DNA of 36,590 bases from Treponema sp. (GTDB lineage Bacteria; Spirochaetota; Spirochaetia; Treponematales; Treponemataceae). The position numbers and the translations under genes are program-made. Location: positions 1 to 36,590 of the forward strand of contig JAGBIY010000037.1 of assembly GCA_017934745.1 (NCBI GenBank), read 5' to 3'. The notes beneath the pieces are model-generated. The model was not told where the DNA came from. It ran no database searches and was given only the letters and a program-made list of their open reading frames with translations. This document shows positions 15,133-22,596 of the stretch, piece by piece. Within the stretch, counting starts at the first letter, position 1. Every line of letters starts with the position of its first letter.

Positions 15133-16739
15133 TTCGATTTGTTGTCGATTGCCGCGCCTATGAACGCCACGAAAAGCGGGTGCGGGTTCGTCGCCCTCGA
15201 CTTGAATTCCGGGTGGAACTGGACTCCGATTCCCCACGGATGGTTCGTCCACTCGAATGCCTCCGTCTGTCCGTCCTCTTCCGAAACGGCTGAAATCAAA
15301 AGTCCCTGCGATTCCATTTCCGCGGCGTATTTCCTGTCGAACGTGTACTTCGAGCGGTGGCGTTCGCTCACGGTTTCCTGTCCGTATATTTCGAAAAGCT
15401 TGGAGTCCGCGTTGATTTTCACGTTCGACGCTCCGAGCTTCATGATTCCAGAGGAAACGCTAGACTGCTCCTCCGGCAACGAGATTACGGCGTGCGTCGA
15501 ATTCTGTATGAATTCGGTGGAGTCCGCGTCCTTCCACATCAGGAGGGAGCGGGCCGTCTCTATCGCCATGAGCTGCATTCCAAGGTCGATTCCGAGGAAC
15601 GGAACGAGGTTCTCCCTCGCGTACTTGACTGTCTGGAGGAGTCCGAGAAATCCCCTCTGTCCGTAGTTTCCGGGGATGACAATCGCGTCTATGCCTTCGA
15701 ATATCTTGTAGATTTCAGAAGACTCGGCCTCTTCGAGAGACTCCGCGTCGATTTTCTTGATTTCCACGTCCGCGTTGTAGTCTGTGACCGCGGCGTGGAA
15801 GAGGCTCTCACGCACCGACTTGAAGCAGTCGTCGAGGTAGTCCTTCTTTCCCACCATCGCAACCGTGACCTTGCGCTCCGGCTTCTTGAGCTTCTCCACG
15901 AACGTCTTCCACGGAGCGATGTCGGCCTTCCTGTCCGAAAGTCCGAGCTTGGAGAGGATTTTTTCGTCCATGCCCTGCTCGTGGAAGAGGATTGGAAGCT
16001 CGTAGACTGATTTTTCTATGTCCGTCGAAGTGAAAACCGAACCGACTCCGACGTTGCAGAACATTGCGATTTTCTTCCTCATGTCCTCGTCGATGAGCCT
16101 GTCGCACCTGCAGAGGAGGATGTCGGGCTGGATTCCAGTCTCCTGCAGCTTCTTCACCGACTGCTGTGTCGGCTTGGACTTCAGTTCGCCACCTATGATT
16201 GTCGGAATCAGAGCCATGTGGATTGTCATGCAGTTGGATTTGCCAAGCTCGTGCGAGAGCTGGCGCGCGACTTCGAGGTACGGAATGGACTCGATGTCCC
16301 CGACTGTTCCACCGATTTCGACCAAAACCACGTCCGCGCCTGTTTTTGTGCCCATCGAAAGTATTCTTCTCTTGATTTCGTCGGTTATGTGCGGAATCAC
16401 CTGAACCGTGCGTCCGTTGAACCTTCCCGCGCGCTCGTTCCTGATGACGGCCTCGTAGACTTTTCCGATTGTGACGAGGTTTTCGTTTGTGAGCTTCACG
16501 CTTGTGAACCTTGCGAAATTTCCCAGGTCGGAGTCTGTCTCGGCTCCGTCCTCTGTCACGAAAACCTCGCCGTGCTGGTACGGGCTTATCGTTCCCGCAT
16601 CGATGTTGATGTACGGGTCGCACTTCATCATTTCGATTTTCAATCCGCTTGATTCGAGAAGGCTTCCAATCGCCGCTGTCGCGACCCCTTTTCCCAAACT
16701 AGAACACACACCGCTTGTCACAAGAATAAATTTACTCAT
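15129..16739 (-). CDS. pyrG: CTP synthase with altered glutaminase site
   Basis: PyrG makes CTP from UTP, ATP and a nitrogen donor. The 536-residue protein has the full synthetase domain (TSGVCSSLGKGV at 8-19, DPYINIDAGT, QHGEVFVTEDGAETD, EIGGTVGDIES) and a class I glutamine amidotransferase domain from about 290. In that domain the nucleophile Cys is replaced by Asp385 (LGIDLGMQ, codon GAC at 15585-15587), and the oxyanion strand reads PGNYG (356-360) rather than PGGFG. His509 and Glu511 (FHPE) remain. It should be unable to hydrolyse glutamine by the normal mechanism but could use ammonia. It heads the pyrG-lptC-lptA-lptB unit and is predicted leaderless. Confidence 0.94.
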   Translation of the reverse strand: MSKFILVTSGVCSSLGKGVATAAIGSLLESSGLKIEMMKCDPYINIDAGTISPYQHGEVFVTEDGAETDSDLGNFARFTSVKLTNENLVTIGKVYEAVIRNERAGRFNGRTVQVIPHITDEIKRRILSMGTKTGADVVLVEIGGTVGDIESIPYLEVARQLSHELGKSNCMTIHMALIPTIIGGELKSKPTQQSVKKLQETGIQPDILLCRCDRLIDEDMRKKIAMFCNVGVGSVFTSTDIEKSVYELPILFHEQGMDEKILSKLGLSDRKADIAPWKTFVEKLKKPERKVTVAMVGKKDYLDDCFKSVRESLFHAAVTDYNADVEIKKIDAESLEEAESSEIYKIFEGIDAIVIPGNYGQRGFLGLLQTVKYARENLVPFLGIDLGMQLMAIETARSLLMWKDADSTEFIQNSTHAVISLPEEQSSVSSGIMKLGASNVKINADSKLFEIYGQETVSERHRSKYTFDRKYAAEMESQGLLISAVSEEDGQTEAFEWTNHPWGIGVQFHPEFKSRATNPHPLFVAFIGAAIDNKSK

Positions 16740-16748
16740 AATTCTTTG

Positions 16749-16777
16749 ATTCTATCATCAAAATTGCCGATTCTCAA
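16749..16777 (-). promoter_or_regulatory. Promoter of pyrG, predicted near-leaderless
   Basis: On the reverse strand TTGAGA (16772-16777), a 17-nt spacer and TAGAAT (16749-16754) precede the pyrG ATG by only 9 nt (16740-16748). No Shine-Dalgarno fits in that space. Transcription would start within about 3 nt of the start codon. It would also drive lptC, lptA and lptB. Confidence 0.68.
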
Positions 16778-16875
16778 TAAATCTGGGAGTCTTTGAAGCC
16801 GATGAGTTATAATAGGACTTATGGGTTTATCGGGGTTTTTCAGTGCCGTTGGAAGTTGGCACCGGAATTTTTAAT

Positions 16876-16904
16876 TTTACAATTCAATTTTGAGGGTATA
16901 TAAT
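16876..16904 (+). promoter_or_regulatory. Promoter of cheR, predicted leaderless
   Basis: TTTACA (16876-16881), a 17-nt spacer and a perfect TATAAT (16899-16904) end 6 nt before the cheR ATG at 16911. Transcription should start at the A of ATG. The rest of the pyrG-cheR gap contains a second TATAAT-like box at about 16808 and a small hairpin GTGCC/GGCAC near 16842-16862, neither explained. Confidence 0.75.
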
Positions 16905-16910
16905 CAGTCT

Positions 16911-17726
16911 ATGGCAGATTTATTAACAGATGCGGAATTCGATATGTTCCGCAAAGTCATTTACGATGAATCAGGAATCACATTCTCGGCTACCAACCGT
17001 TCAATTCTCGACTCACGCTTGAAGGAGAAGTTAAGGGAGAAGCAGCTGAGTTCTGTTCAGGAGTATTATCGCCTCATCACGTCCAACAAGGAAGAAATGA
17101 AGATAATGCTCGATTCGGTCACTACGAATTTGACTCGATTCTTCAGAAACCAGCCTCATTTTGACGCTCTCATAAACTATGTCATCCCGCACATCATCGA
17201 GAGAAAAAAGAAGACGGGCGACACCACCGTGAAGATTTGGAGCGCGGGATGTTCGACAGGCGAGGAGCCTTATACCATTGCTATGATTCTAGCCGATGTC
17301 TTGCCTCCGGGGTTCAAATTCCAGATAACCGCTTCCGACATTTCCTTGAAGTCGTTGATGGTCGGCCAGCAGGGCTTTTATCCGGATTCCAGGATTTCCG
17401 GCATCCCTCAGAAGTATCTCGACAGGTTCTTCACAAAAACCGACAAGGGCTATCAGGTCAAGAGCGATTTGATGGCGAAGATAAAGTTCGACTACCACAA
17501 CCTAAGGAACGATTCCGGCATGAGGAACCTCGATGTCGTCTTTTGCCGCAACGTCCTGATTTATTTCGACGAGGCTGCCCAGAAGTCCACAATCGACAGG
17601 TTCTGGGACGCCATGGGGCCGCAGTCTTATTTGTTCATCGGGCATTCCGAGTCTCTTTTCGGAATGGAGACGAAATTTGAATTTTTGAAAACGGATTGGG
17701 CTTGTTTGTACCAGAAAAACATTTAA
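16911..17726 (+). CDS. cheR: Chemoreceptor glutamate methyltransferase
   Basis: CheR methylates glutamates of chemoreceptors with S-adenosylmethionine, opposing CheB in adaptation. The 271-residue protein has the N-terminal helical subdomain (residues 1-70, FDMFRKVIYDESGI) and NLTRFFRNQPHFD. It then has the SAM-binding loop IWSAGCSTGEEPYTIAM, TASDISLKSL, and FCRNVLIYFD with GHSESLFGM near the end. The ATG at 16911 gives MADLLTDAEFD; an upstream TTG in frame would add 7 residues but sits inside the promoter. No Shine-Dalgarno is present. cheB follows after 32 nt, the usual pairing. Confidence 0.95.
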   Translation: MADLLTDAEFDMFRKVIYDESGITFSATNRSILDSRLKEKLREKQLSSVQEYYRLITSNKEEMKIMLDSVTTNLTRFFRNQPHFDALINYVIPHIIERKKKTGDTTVKIWSAGCSTGEEPYTIAMILADVLPPGFKFQITASDISLKSLMVGQQGFYPDSRISGIPQKYLDRFFTKTDKGYQVKSDLMAKIKFDYHNLRNDSGMRNLDVVFCRNVLIYFDEAAQKSTIDRFWDAMGPQSYLFIGHSESLFGMETKFEFLKTDWACLYQKNI

Positions 17727-17758
17727 CTGAATTTTGATTTTGCTTGGGGTTTTATCTT

Positions 17759-18988
17759 ATGGATGATATTTCTGTTCTGATTTGTGACGACTCTGCATTG
17801 ATGCGCAACTTGATTTCACGAATCATCGATGGCGCTGACGGCATGAAGGTCGTTGGAAAGGCCATGAACGGACAGTTTTTGGTCGAGAAAATTCCTCTTT
17901 TGGAACCTGATGTAATAATCCTCGATATTGAAATGCCGGTTATGAACGGTGTTGAGTTTTTGCGCTACAGAAAAGAGCACAACATCGACATTCCGGTGAT
18001 TATTCTTTCTTCGATTGCGGAAAAGGGCGCGGCCGTCACGATGCAGTGCCTTGAGTTGGGCGCTAGCGACTTTATAACGAAGCCGAACGGTTCGGTCTCC
18101 GCCGACATCAACTCTGTCGCCGACCGCCTCATCGAGTTGATTTCGTCCTATGGAGGCCGCTATGCCCGCCGCAGGGGACGCTCCGTCATGTCCACCGACT
18201 ATTTCGAGCGTGCTGAGAAGGAGAGGGCTGTCGCCCACAAACTCCAGATTGCGATGGGGGCCGAAAAGGCGAACGAATTTTTGGCGTCCGAGCGCGAGAG
18301 GCGCGAGAGGGAGAGCACGACGCGCTCTTCTTCAAGGTTCGACTTCTCGTTCGAGCCACAGGCTCCGAAAACTCCTGCCGTCATAACGCCGATTAGGAGT
18401 CCTGGAAGAATCGAGGCGATAGCGATTGGAATCTCCACGGGAGGTCCGAACGCCCTCCGCGATGTCTTCAGGAAGATTGACCCGAACCTTAAGCAGCCGA
18501 TTCTTGTCGTTCAGCACATGCCGGCCGGGTTCACGAAGGAATTCGCGAATTCGCTCGACAAAATCTGTCCGCTCACTGTCAAAGAGGCCGAGGACGGAGA
18601 GTACTTGGAGAATTCGCATGTGTACATAGCTCCTGGAAACTTCCACATCTTCGTCGATACGGGGAGCTTTGGAAGGAAGGTCGTCAGGCTGTCGCAGGAG
18701 CCGCAGCGGAACGGCCACAGACCTTCCGCCGACGTTCTTTTCGAGTCGATGGCGAAGGTCTACCAGAACAAGTGCCTGGGCGTCATAATGACCGGAATGG
18801 GAAAGGACGGAGCGCAGGAGCTTGCCGAGATGAGAAAGCAGGGCGCGTGGACGCTCGGACAGGACGAGAAGAGTTCGATTGTCTACGGTATGCCGAAAGT
18901 CGCGAACGAGCTTGGAGGTGTCCAAAAGCAGGTGTCTTTGGAGGCGATGGCCGACGAGATTTCGAAGCTCGCTAGGGAAAACGCCTGA
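17759..18988 (+). CDS. cheB: Chemotaxis response regulator methylesterase
   Basis: CheB removes methyl groups from (and deamidates) chemoreceptors when phosphorylated by CheA. Residues 3-110 are a receiver domain with Asp10 and Asp11, phosphoacceptor Asp56 in LDIEMP and Lys108 in TKPNG. Residues about 219-405 are the methylesterase with Ser226 in GISTGGP, His253 in VQHMPAGFT and Asp350 in MTGMGKDGA. The linker between them is about 108 residues and rich in Arg and Glu (RRGRS, RERRERE), longer than in enteric CheB. I use the ATG at 17759; an upstream in-frame TTG is not needed. A strong terminator follows. Confidence 0.95.
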   Translation: MDDISVLICDDSALMRNLISRIIDGADGMKVVGKAMNGQFLVEKIPLLEPDVIILDIEMPVMNGVEFLRYRKEHNIDIPVIILSSIAEKGAAVTMQCLELGASDFITKPNGSVSADINSVADRLIELISSYGGRYARRRGRSVMSTDYFERAEKERAVAHKLQIAMGAEKANEFLASERERRERESTTRSSSRFDFSFEPQAPKTPAVITPIRSPGRIEAIAIGISTGGPNALRDVFRKIDPNLKQPILVVQHMPAGFTKEFANSLDKICPLTVKEAEDGEYLENSHVYIAPGNFHIFVDTGSFGRKVVRLSQEPQRNGHRPSADVLFESMAKVYQNKCLGVIMTGMGKDGAQELAEMRKQGAWTLGQDEKSSIVYGMPKVANELGGVQKQVSLEAMADEISKLARENA

Positions 18989-19023
18989 TTTTCCGGTGTT
19001 GATTATGGTTTGATTATGATATG

Positions 19024-19057
19024 GAGCGGATTTGTTTCAAGTCCGCTCTATTTTTTT
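19024..19057 (+). terminator. Terminator after cheB
   Basis: GAGCGGATTTG (19024-19034) pairs with CAAGTCCGCTC (19038-19048) with one G-U and a 3-nt loop, followed by TATTTTTTTAT. It overlaps the 3' end of the reverse gene that stops at 19048. Confidence 0.88.
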
Positions 19058-19395
19058 ATCCTGATGTATTTTTCCTTGAAGTCCGTCATGTCGAAAAGGA
19101 ACGCGTTTTTGTCCAACCTGCCTCTGTACCTGTTGAACCGCAGCTCGATTTTGTGCCCGTTCTCGTCGATGAAGTGCAGCACATAGTGGATTGTCGGCTC
19201 CGTGAATTCCGGGTATTCGACGTATGAGGATTGGCAGTCCAGATATGTCCATGTATTCGGAATGGAAATCTCCTTCCAAAGCCCCTTGTCGAGGCCGACG
19301 ATTTTTATCGACTTGTACGGGAAGATTTCCTGAGTGCTGGTCGCTATGATTGCCGCCGCCACAATCGCCTTTAGGAAAGAGGTGAGTCTAGACAA
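19048..19395 (-). CDS. Small exported or membrane protein, unknown
   Basis: A 115-residue protein with one N-terminal hydrophobic segment (about residues 6-25, SFLKAIVAAAIIATSTQEIF) that could be a signal peptide or anchor. The rest is soluble and aromatic: IPNTWTYLDCQSSYVEYPEF, IHYVLHFIDENGHKIELRFNRYRGRLDKN. It matches no family I recognise. The start is TTG at 19393-19395, with GGAGG 9 nt upstream lying inside the preceding RseC-like gene. It overlaps that gene by 8 nt and is therefore translationally linked. It is the last gene of the reverse unit beginning at 21430. Confidence 0.7.
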   Translation of the reverse strand: MSRLTSFLKAIVAAAIIATSTQEIFPYKSIKIVGLDKGLWKEISIPNTWTYLDCQSSYVEYPEFTEPTIHYVLHFIDENGHKIELRFNRYRGRLDKNAFLFDMTDFKEKYIRIKK

Positions 19396-19831
19396 TTTGG
19401 TGAACCTCCGGAGTCGTGAAGTGTATGCTTGACCTGCTTATCACGAAGAGTGCAGCCGACGCGGCGACAAGCGATATCGCCGTGGTTGCGGCCCGGACTT
19501 TTTCGAAGTGGAGAGCCGTGAATTCCGCTCCGAAGAGCCTTTCTGATATTTCTGGCGCGAAGATGAATCCCGCTATGGCGGCCGCTATCGGCCCCAGAAA
19601 AGAGAGAAGCCCGTGAAGTGCGAGAGTCCGCCTCGGAAGCCCGATTCTGACAACCGTTCCCGGCTTGAGCGCGAGGCTTTTCTTGTTCGCCACCTTGAAC
19701 GCCTTCCCCTGCTTGAGGCAACCAGTCCTGCAGTATTGGCACGCGCTGACAATCATCGGCAGGACGAACACTTCTTCTTCTCCTGTATCTACGTTTTTCC
19801 GTATTTCCTTGACAATGGCGAATTCCCTCAT
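19388..19831 (-). CDS. RseC/MucC-like membrane protein
   Basis: A 147-residue protein with the RseC/MucC layout. An N-terminal segment (EFAIVKEIRKNVDTGEEEVFVLP) leads into a Cys cluster SACQYCRTGC (Cys31, Cys34, Cys38), then a basic beta region (ANKKSLALKPGTVVRIGLPRRTLAL), and two membrane helices near 75-95 and 113-132. RseC-type proteins are linked to envelope-stress sigma control, to SoxR reduction, and to RnfABCDGE electron transport in other bacteria. No rnf or rpoE-rse genes are nearby, so the role here is open. Its ATG follows the TPR gene stop by 1 nt. Confidence 0.78.
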   Translation of the reverse strand: MREFAIVKEIRKNVDTGEEEVFVLPMIVSACQYCRTGCLKQGKAFKVANKKSLALKPGTVVRIGLPRRTLALHGLLSFLGPIAAAIAGFIFAPEISERLFGAEFTALHFEKVRAATTAISLVAASAALFVISRSSIHFTTPEVHQIV

Positions 19832-19832
19832 G

Positions 19833-20369
19833 TCACTCTCCGGTTTGCTTGCCCTGTTTCACTGTCTTCATCACTTCGATGCAATGCTTCATGCCTTCCT
19901 CGTTGCCCATCTCCTCGTATGTGTCGCGGAGGTTGTAGAGCGCGTCGTAGTAGTACGGATTGAGCGTCAGCGCGTGCTCGAACGCCTCGGCGGCCAAGTC
20001 CAGCTCGTTCCTGTTGAAGTGGAGCACCCCGAACGTGTTCCAAAGATGCGGATCCAGCTCGTTCTTCGACAGACCATCTGCGCAGTGCCCAAGCGCGGAT
20101 TCTGTGTCGCCGCTTTCCATGCACGTTATCGCGAGCGTGTCGATGATTTCCGTGTTGTCGGGGTCGATGCCGTGCGCCGTCTCAAGCGCGGCCCTGGCTT
20201 CTTCGAGTTTTCCGTCGTCCTTGAGCGTGACGGCGAGGTTGAACCATATTGTCGGGTTCTCCGGCTCTATGGTGACGGCCCTCTTGAAAAGCTCGATGGC
20301 GTCCTCGATGCTGCCGTTTTTTATGAGGTGGAGTGCGTTGTTGTTCAGTGTTTCAGCGTTCTCTTTCAT
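19833..20369 (-). CDS. TPR-repeat protein
   Basis: A 178-residue soluble protein made of about four to five tetratricopeptide repeats from residue 5 to 165. The repeats read NALHLIKNGSIEDAIELFKRAVTIEPEN, LAVTLKDDGKLEEARAALETAHGIDPDN, and FGVLHFNRNELDLAAEAFEHALTLNPYY in successive units, each with the G/A-Y/F-P spacing of the motif. There is no signal peptide, so it is probably a cytoplasmic scaffold for protein contacts. Its ATG overlaps the polyprenyl synthase stop (ATGA). The RseC-like gene starts 1 nt after its stop. No specific partner can be named. Confidence 0.85.
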   Translation of the reverse strand: MKENAETLNNNALHLIKNGSIEDAIELFKRAVTIEPENPTIWFNLAVTLKDDGKLEEARAALETAHGIDPDNTEIIDTLAITCMESGDTESALGHCADGLSKNELDPHLWNTFGVLHFNRNELDLAAEAFEHALTLNPYYYDALYNLRDTYEEMGNEEGMKHCIEVMKTVKQGKQTGE

Positions 20370-21430
20370 TTTTTCAGTGCCGCAAAAAGTTCGAGAATCG
20401 CATGAGCCTCTTTTGATTCCGCGTTCCCGAACATTGCCGCAAGCTCCTTCGATTTTTCTTCTATCAATTTGTTTCCGATTGCCTTCGCTTCGTCGATTGC
20501 CCCCGATTTCTGTAGAATCGAGATTGCTTCTTCCACCGCGTCGGATTCTATTCCCTCCGCCCTCGCTTTTTCAAATAGTGAGGAGAGCCTTTCCGCGTCC
20601 TCTGGCTTTTTTTCTAGATGCAAAAGAACAGGGAGGCTCTTCTTGCCTTCCACGATGTCGTCTCCGCGCTTCTTTCCGGGGTTTCCTGTCGTGAGGTTCA
20701 CAACGTCGTCTATTATCTGGAAGCCTGTCCCGATGTTCTCCGCCGTCTTTCCGGCTTTGTCGGCTTCCTCCTCGCTCGCTCCGCCTGCGATGGCTCCGGC
20801 TTTCACTGCGAGACGGGCGAGTGTTCCTGTCTTGTTCCTGACCATGGCCGTGTATTCTTCCTTTGTCGGAATCATTTTCGGATTCCTGTGCCAGAGGATG
20901 TCCATCGCCTGCCCAAGATGCAGCCGCCTTAGCTCTTCAAGGAAAAGCTCGTAGAAGGTGTTTCTTGTCTTGTCGTCCGCTCCGATGTTCTTTATGCACA
21001 CCGCGCCCTGGAAATAGAGCCAGCTTCCTGCGTTCAACGCTTTGTCCAGACCGTATGCGATGTGCGCTGCCGGCTTGCCCCTTCTTGTGTCGGCCGCGTC
21101 CTCTATGTCGTCGTGGATGAGGCTGGCCGTGTGCGCGAATTCTACGAGCGGCGTAAGCTCGTACGGGTCGATTTTTCCCCTGCCGACGAGTTCCGAGCAG
21201 AGCACGAGAAGAAGCGGCCTCCATCTTTTTCCGCCGAGCGACAGAAGGTTCCTTGTAGGCTCCGTCAGTTCTCTTGTGTGCTTTTCCTTTACGCATCCGT
21301 CGAGATGCCCGAACGACGATTCTTTCCAGTTGTCGTTCGCTTCTTCGCCTGTTGCAGGAAGGTACCTGTCCAGGACGGCCTCTATTTTCTCAAGTTTTTT
21401 TTGAAATTCCTTTTTTGATTCGTTTTCCAT
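20366..21430 (-). CDS. Polyprenyl diphosphate synthase
   Basis: A trans-isoprenyl diphosphate synthase of 354 residues that condenses isopentenyl diphosphate onto allylic diphosphates to make quinone or carrier lipid precursors. It has GGKRWRPLLL (66-75), the first Asp-rich motif DDIED (107-111) with TRRGKP, LGQAMDILW, and the second motif GFQIIDDVVN (236-245), then GKKRGDDIVEGKKSLP. The second motif usually reads DDxxD; here Asn245 ends it. Chain length cannot be set from sequence alone. The ATG at 21430 gives MENESKKEF; a longer open frame runs into the promoter. No Shine-Dalgarno, predicted leaderless. It heads a four-gene unit. Confidence 0.88.
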   Translation of the reverse strand: MENESKKEFQKKLEKIEAVLDRYLPATGEEANDNWKESSFGHLDGCVKEKHTRELTEPTRNLLSLGGKRWRPLLLVLCSELVGRGKIDPYELTPLVEFAHTASLIHDDIEDAADTRRGKPAAHIAYGLDKALNAGSWLYFQGAVCIKNIGADDKTRNTFYELFLEELRRLHLGQAMDILWHRNPKMIPTKEEYTAMVRNKTGTLARLAVKAGAIAGGASEEEADKAGKTAENIGTGFQIIDDVVNLTTGNPGKKRGDDIVEGKKSLPVLLHLEKKPEDAERLSSLFEKARAEGIESDAVEEAISILQKSGAIDEAKAIGNKLIEEKSKELAAMFGNAESKEAHAILELFAALKK

Positions 21431-21436
21431 GCGGAA

Positions 21437-21442
21437 ATTATA
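21437..21442 (-). promoter_or_regulatory. -10 box of the polyprenyl synthase gene
   Basis: A perfect TATAAT on the reverse strand ends 6 nt before the ATG at 21430, so transcription should start at the start codon. The -35 region is weak. The box lies back to back with the tRNA-Leu promoter, whose -35 begins at 21468. Confidence 0.62.
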
Positions 21443-21467
21443 CATTGCATTTTTTGCGAAATCTATA

Positions 21468-21496
21468 TTGACTTTTTTTTTCAATGGGAATAATAT
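21468..21496 (+). promoter_or_regulatory. Promoter of tRNA-Leu
   Basis: TTGACT (21468-21473), a 17-nt spacer containing a T run, and TAATAT (21491-21496). Transcription would begin near 21503, about 5 nt before the mature tRNA. Confidence 0.78.
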
Positions 21497-21507
21497 TACG
21501 TTCATTC

Positions 21508-21589
21508 GCGGGGATGGTGGAATTGGTAGACACGCTAGCTTGAGGTGCTAGTGGCGCAAGCTGTGCCTGTTCAAGTCAGGTTCTCCGCA
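21508..21589 (+). tRNA. tRNA-Leu (anticodon GAG)
   Basis: An 82-nt class II tRNA. The acceptor arm GCGGGGA pairs with TCTCCGC (one G-U) with discriminator A at 21589. The anticodon stem CTAGC/GCTAG encloses TTGAGGT, giving anticodon GAG at 21542-21544, which reads CUC and CUU leucine codons. A long variable arm follows (GTGGCGCAAGCTGT region), and the T arm has GTTCAAG. CCA is not encoded. It has its own promoter and terminator. Confidence 0.95.
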
Positions 21590-21594
21590 CGATG

Positions 21595-21627
21595 AATGCT
21601 TCCGGTTTTTCGGAAGCATTTTTTTTT
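21595..21627 (+). terminator. Terminator after tRNA-Leu
   Basis: AATGCTTCCG (21595-21604) and CGGAAGCATT (21611-21620) form a perfect 10-bp stem with a 6-nt loop, followed by a T run. Confidence 0.93.
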
Positions 21628-21720
21628 GCCTTCGGATTGTTTCGGCGGGAATGAAAAAATCCTTTTTCTGTGCTATCTTTTGGGGGCAAAAACGCTGGCT
21701 TGGTGCCTTGGAGAAAAAAA

Positions 21721-22131
21721 ATGACAGACGACGAACTTTTCATGAAATCGCTCACGGCGTTCAGGAACGAGCTGGACACGGAGCTTTCCGAGAACAAGAG
21801 GACGGACGGTGAGAACGAGGACTGCGTGGAATACTACAGGCTCGTCATCGACACGCTTGATTCCCTCCTGCCGAATTTGGAGGGCATAGACTCGCTTTAT
21901 GAAGTCGACGAAGACGGCGAGCCAATTTTTTCCGAGGATGAATTCTCTTTTCTCGTAAGCTGCCTTGAGGACTACTCCGAGGTCTTCGTCGTCGACGGCC
22001 GGAACGCGGAGAGCTTGAAGCGGACGGAAGAGGAGCATTCTCAGTTGGCGGACATTCTCTTCGACTTCTATGACGACGACGATGAAGATTTTGAGGACGA
22101 TGCTTCTGAAGACGGAGAGGGCGAAGAATAG
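21721..22131 (+). CDS. Acidic hypothetical protein
   Basis: A 136-residue, strongly acidic soluble protein. Predicted helices cover residues about 3-60 (ELFMKSLTAFRNELDTELSENK, YYRLVIDTLDSLLPNLEGID) and 75-115. The last 25 residues are almost all Asp, Glu and small residues (FYDDDDEDFEDDASEDGEGEE), probably disordered. GGAG lies 8 nt before the ATG at 21721. No family is recognised. The resolvase-like gene starts 16 nt after its stop, so they are probably cotranscribed. The acidic tail could bind basic proteins or mimic nucleic acid, but nothing in the sequence decides this. Confidence 0.75.
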   Translation: MTDDELFMKSLTAFRNELDTELSENKRTDGENEDCVEYYRLVIDTLDSLLPNLEGIDSLYEVDEDGEPIFSEDEFSFLVSCLEDYSEVFVVDGRNAESLKRTEEEHSQLADILFDFYDDDDEDFEDDASEDGEGEE

Positions 22132-22147
22132 CCGCCGGTGACGCTGG

Positions 22148-22591
22148 ATGGAATCGTTTCTTCTTGGGCTGGCCGCCGGAAAAATCTCGGCCTGGGCCAT
22201 TCTGTTCCTTGTGGCCGCTTCGTTCATTGTTCTCTCGTGTTCGGTGTCGTTCTTCTTGGGATCCCGTTCGCAGAGGAGGAAGACGCTCTTTTCGATTGAG
22301 AAGGAGAGGGCCGACGCTGTGAAGATGTCCCGCGCGGTGATAGGCGGTCAGGTCTCGGAGCAGCTCGCGCCTTTTTTGCCGGGATTCCCGTGCAATCCGG
22401 GGGACGTGCGCTTTGTGGGGAAGCCTGTGGATTTTGTGGGGTTCCCCGGCGCGTCCGAGGACAGACCGATAGATGAAGTCCTCATAATCGAAGTGAAGAC
22501 GGGAAAATCACAGCTATCCAAACGGGAGAGGGAAATAAAAAACGCGGTCGAGAGCGGCCGCGTCAGGTATGTGGTCTACAGAGCCGACTGA
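22148..22591 (+). CDS. Holliday-junction-resolvase-related endonuclease domain protein
   Basis: A 147-residue protein with one N-terminal membrane segment (about 17-38, AILFLVAASFIVLSCSVSFFLG) followed by a domain resembling the PF10107 family (endonucleases related to archaeal Holliday junction resolvases). It shows SRAVIGGQVSEQLAPFLPGFPCNPGDVRFVGKPVDFVGFPG, then EVLIIEVKTGKSQLSKREREIKNAVESGRVRYVVY. The D...EVKTGK pattern corresponds to the PD-(D/E)XK nuclease core, so metal-dependent cleavage is plausible. A membrane-anchored resolvase-like domain is usual for this poorly characterised family. The Shine-Dalgarno is weak. Its stop is 5 bp from the convergent GGDEF-EAL gene. Confidence 0.82.
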   Translation: MESFLLGLAAGKISAWAILFLVAASFIVLSCSVSFFLGSRSQRRKTLFSIEKERADAVKMSRAVIGGQVSEQLAPFLPGFPCNPGDVRFVGKPVDFVGFPGASEDRPIDEVLIIEVKTGKSQLSKREREIKNAVESGRVRYVVYRAD

Positions 22592-22596
22592 GCGAG

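Noticed and set aside
16842..16872. GTGCC/GGCAC hairpin before cheR as a riboswitch
   Set aside because: It is too short, matches no riboswitch core I know, and lies upstream of the predicted cheR transcription start.
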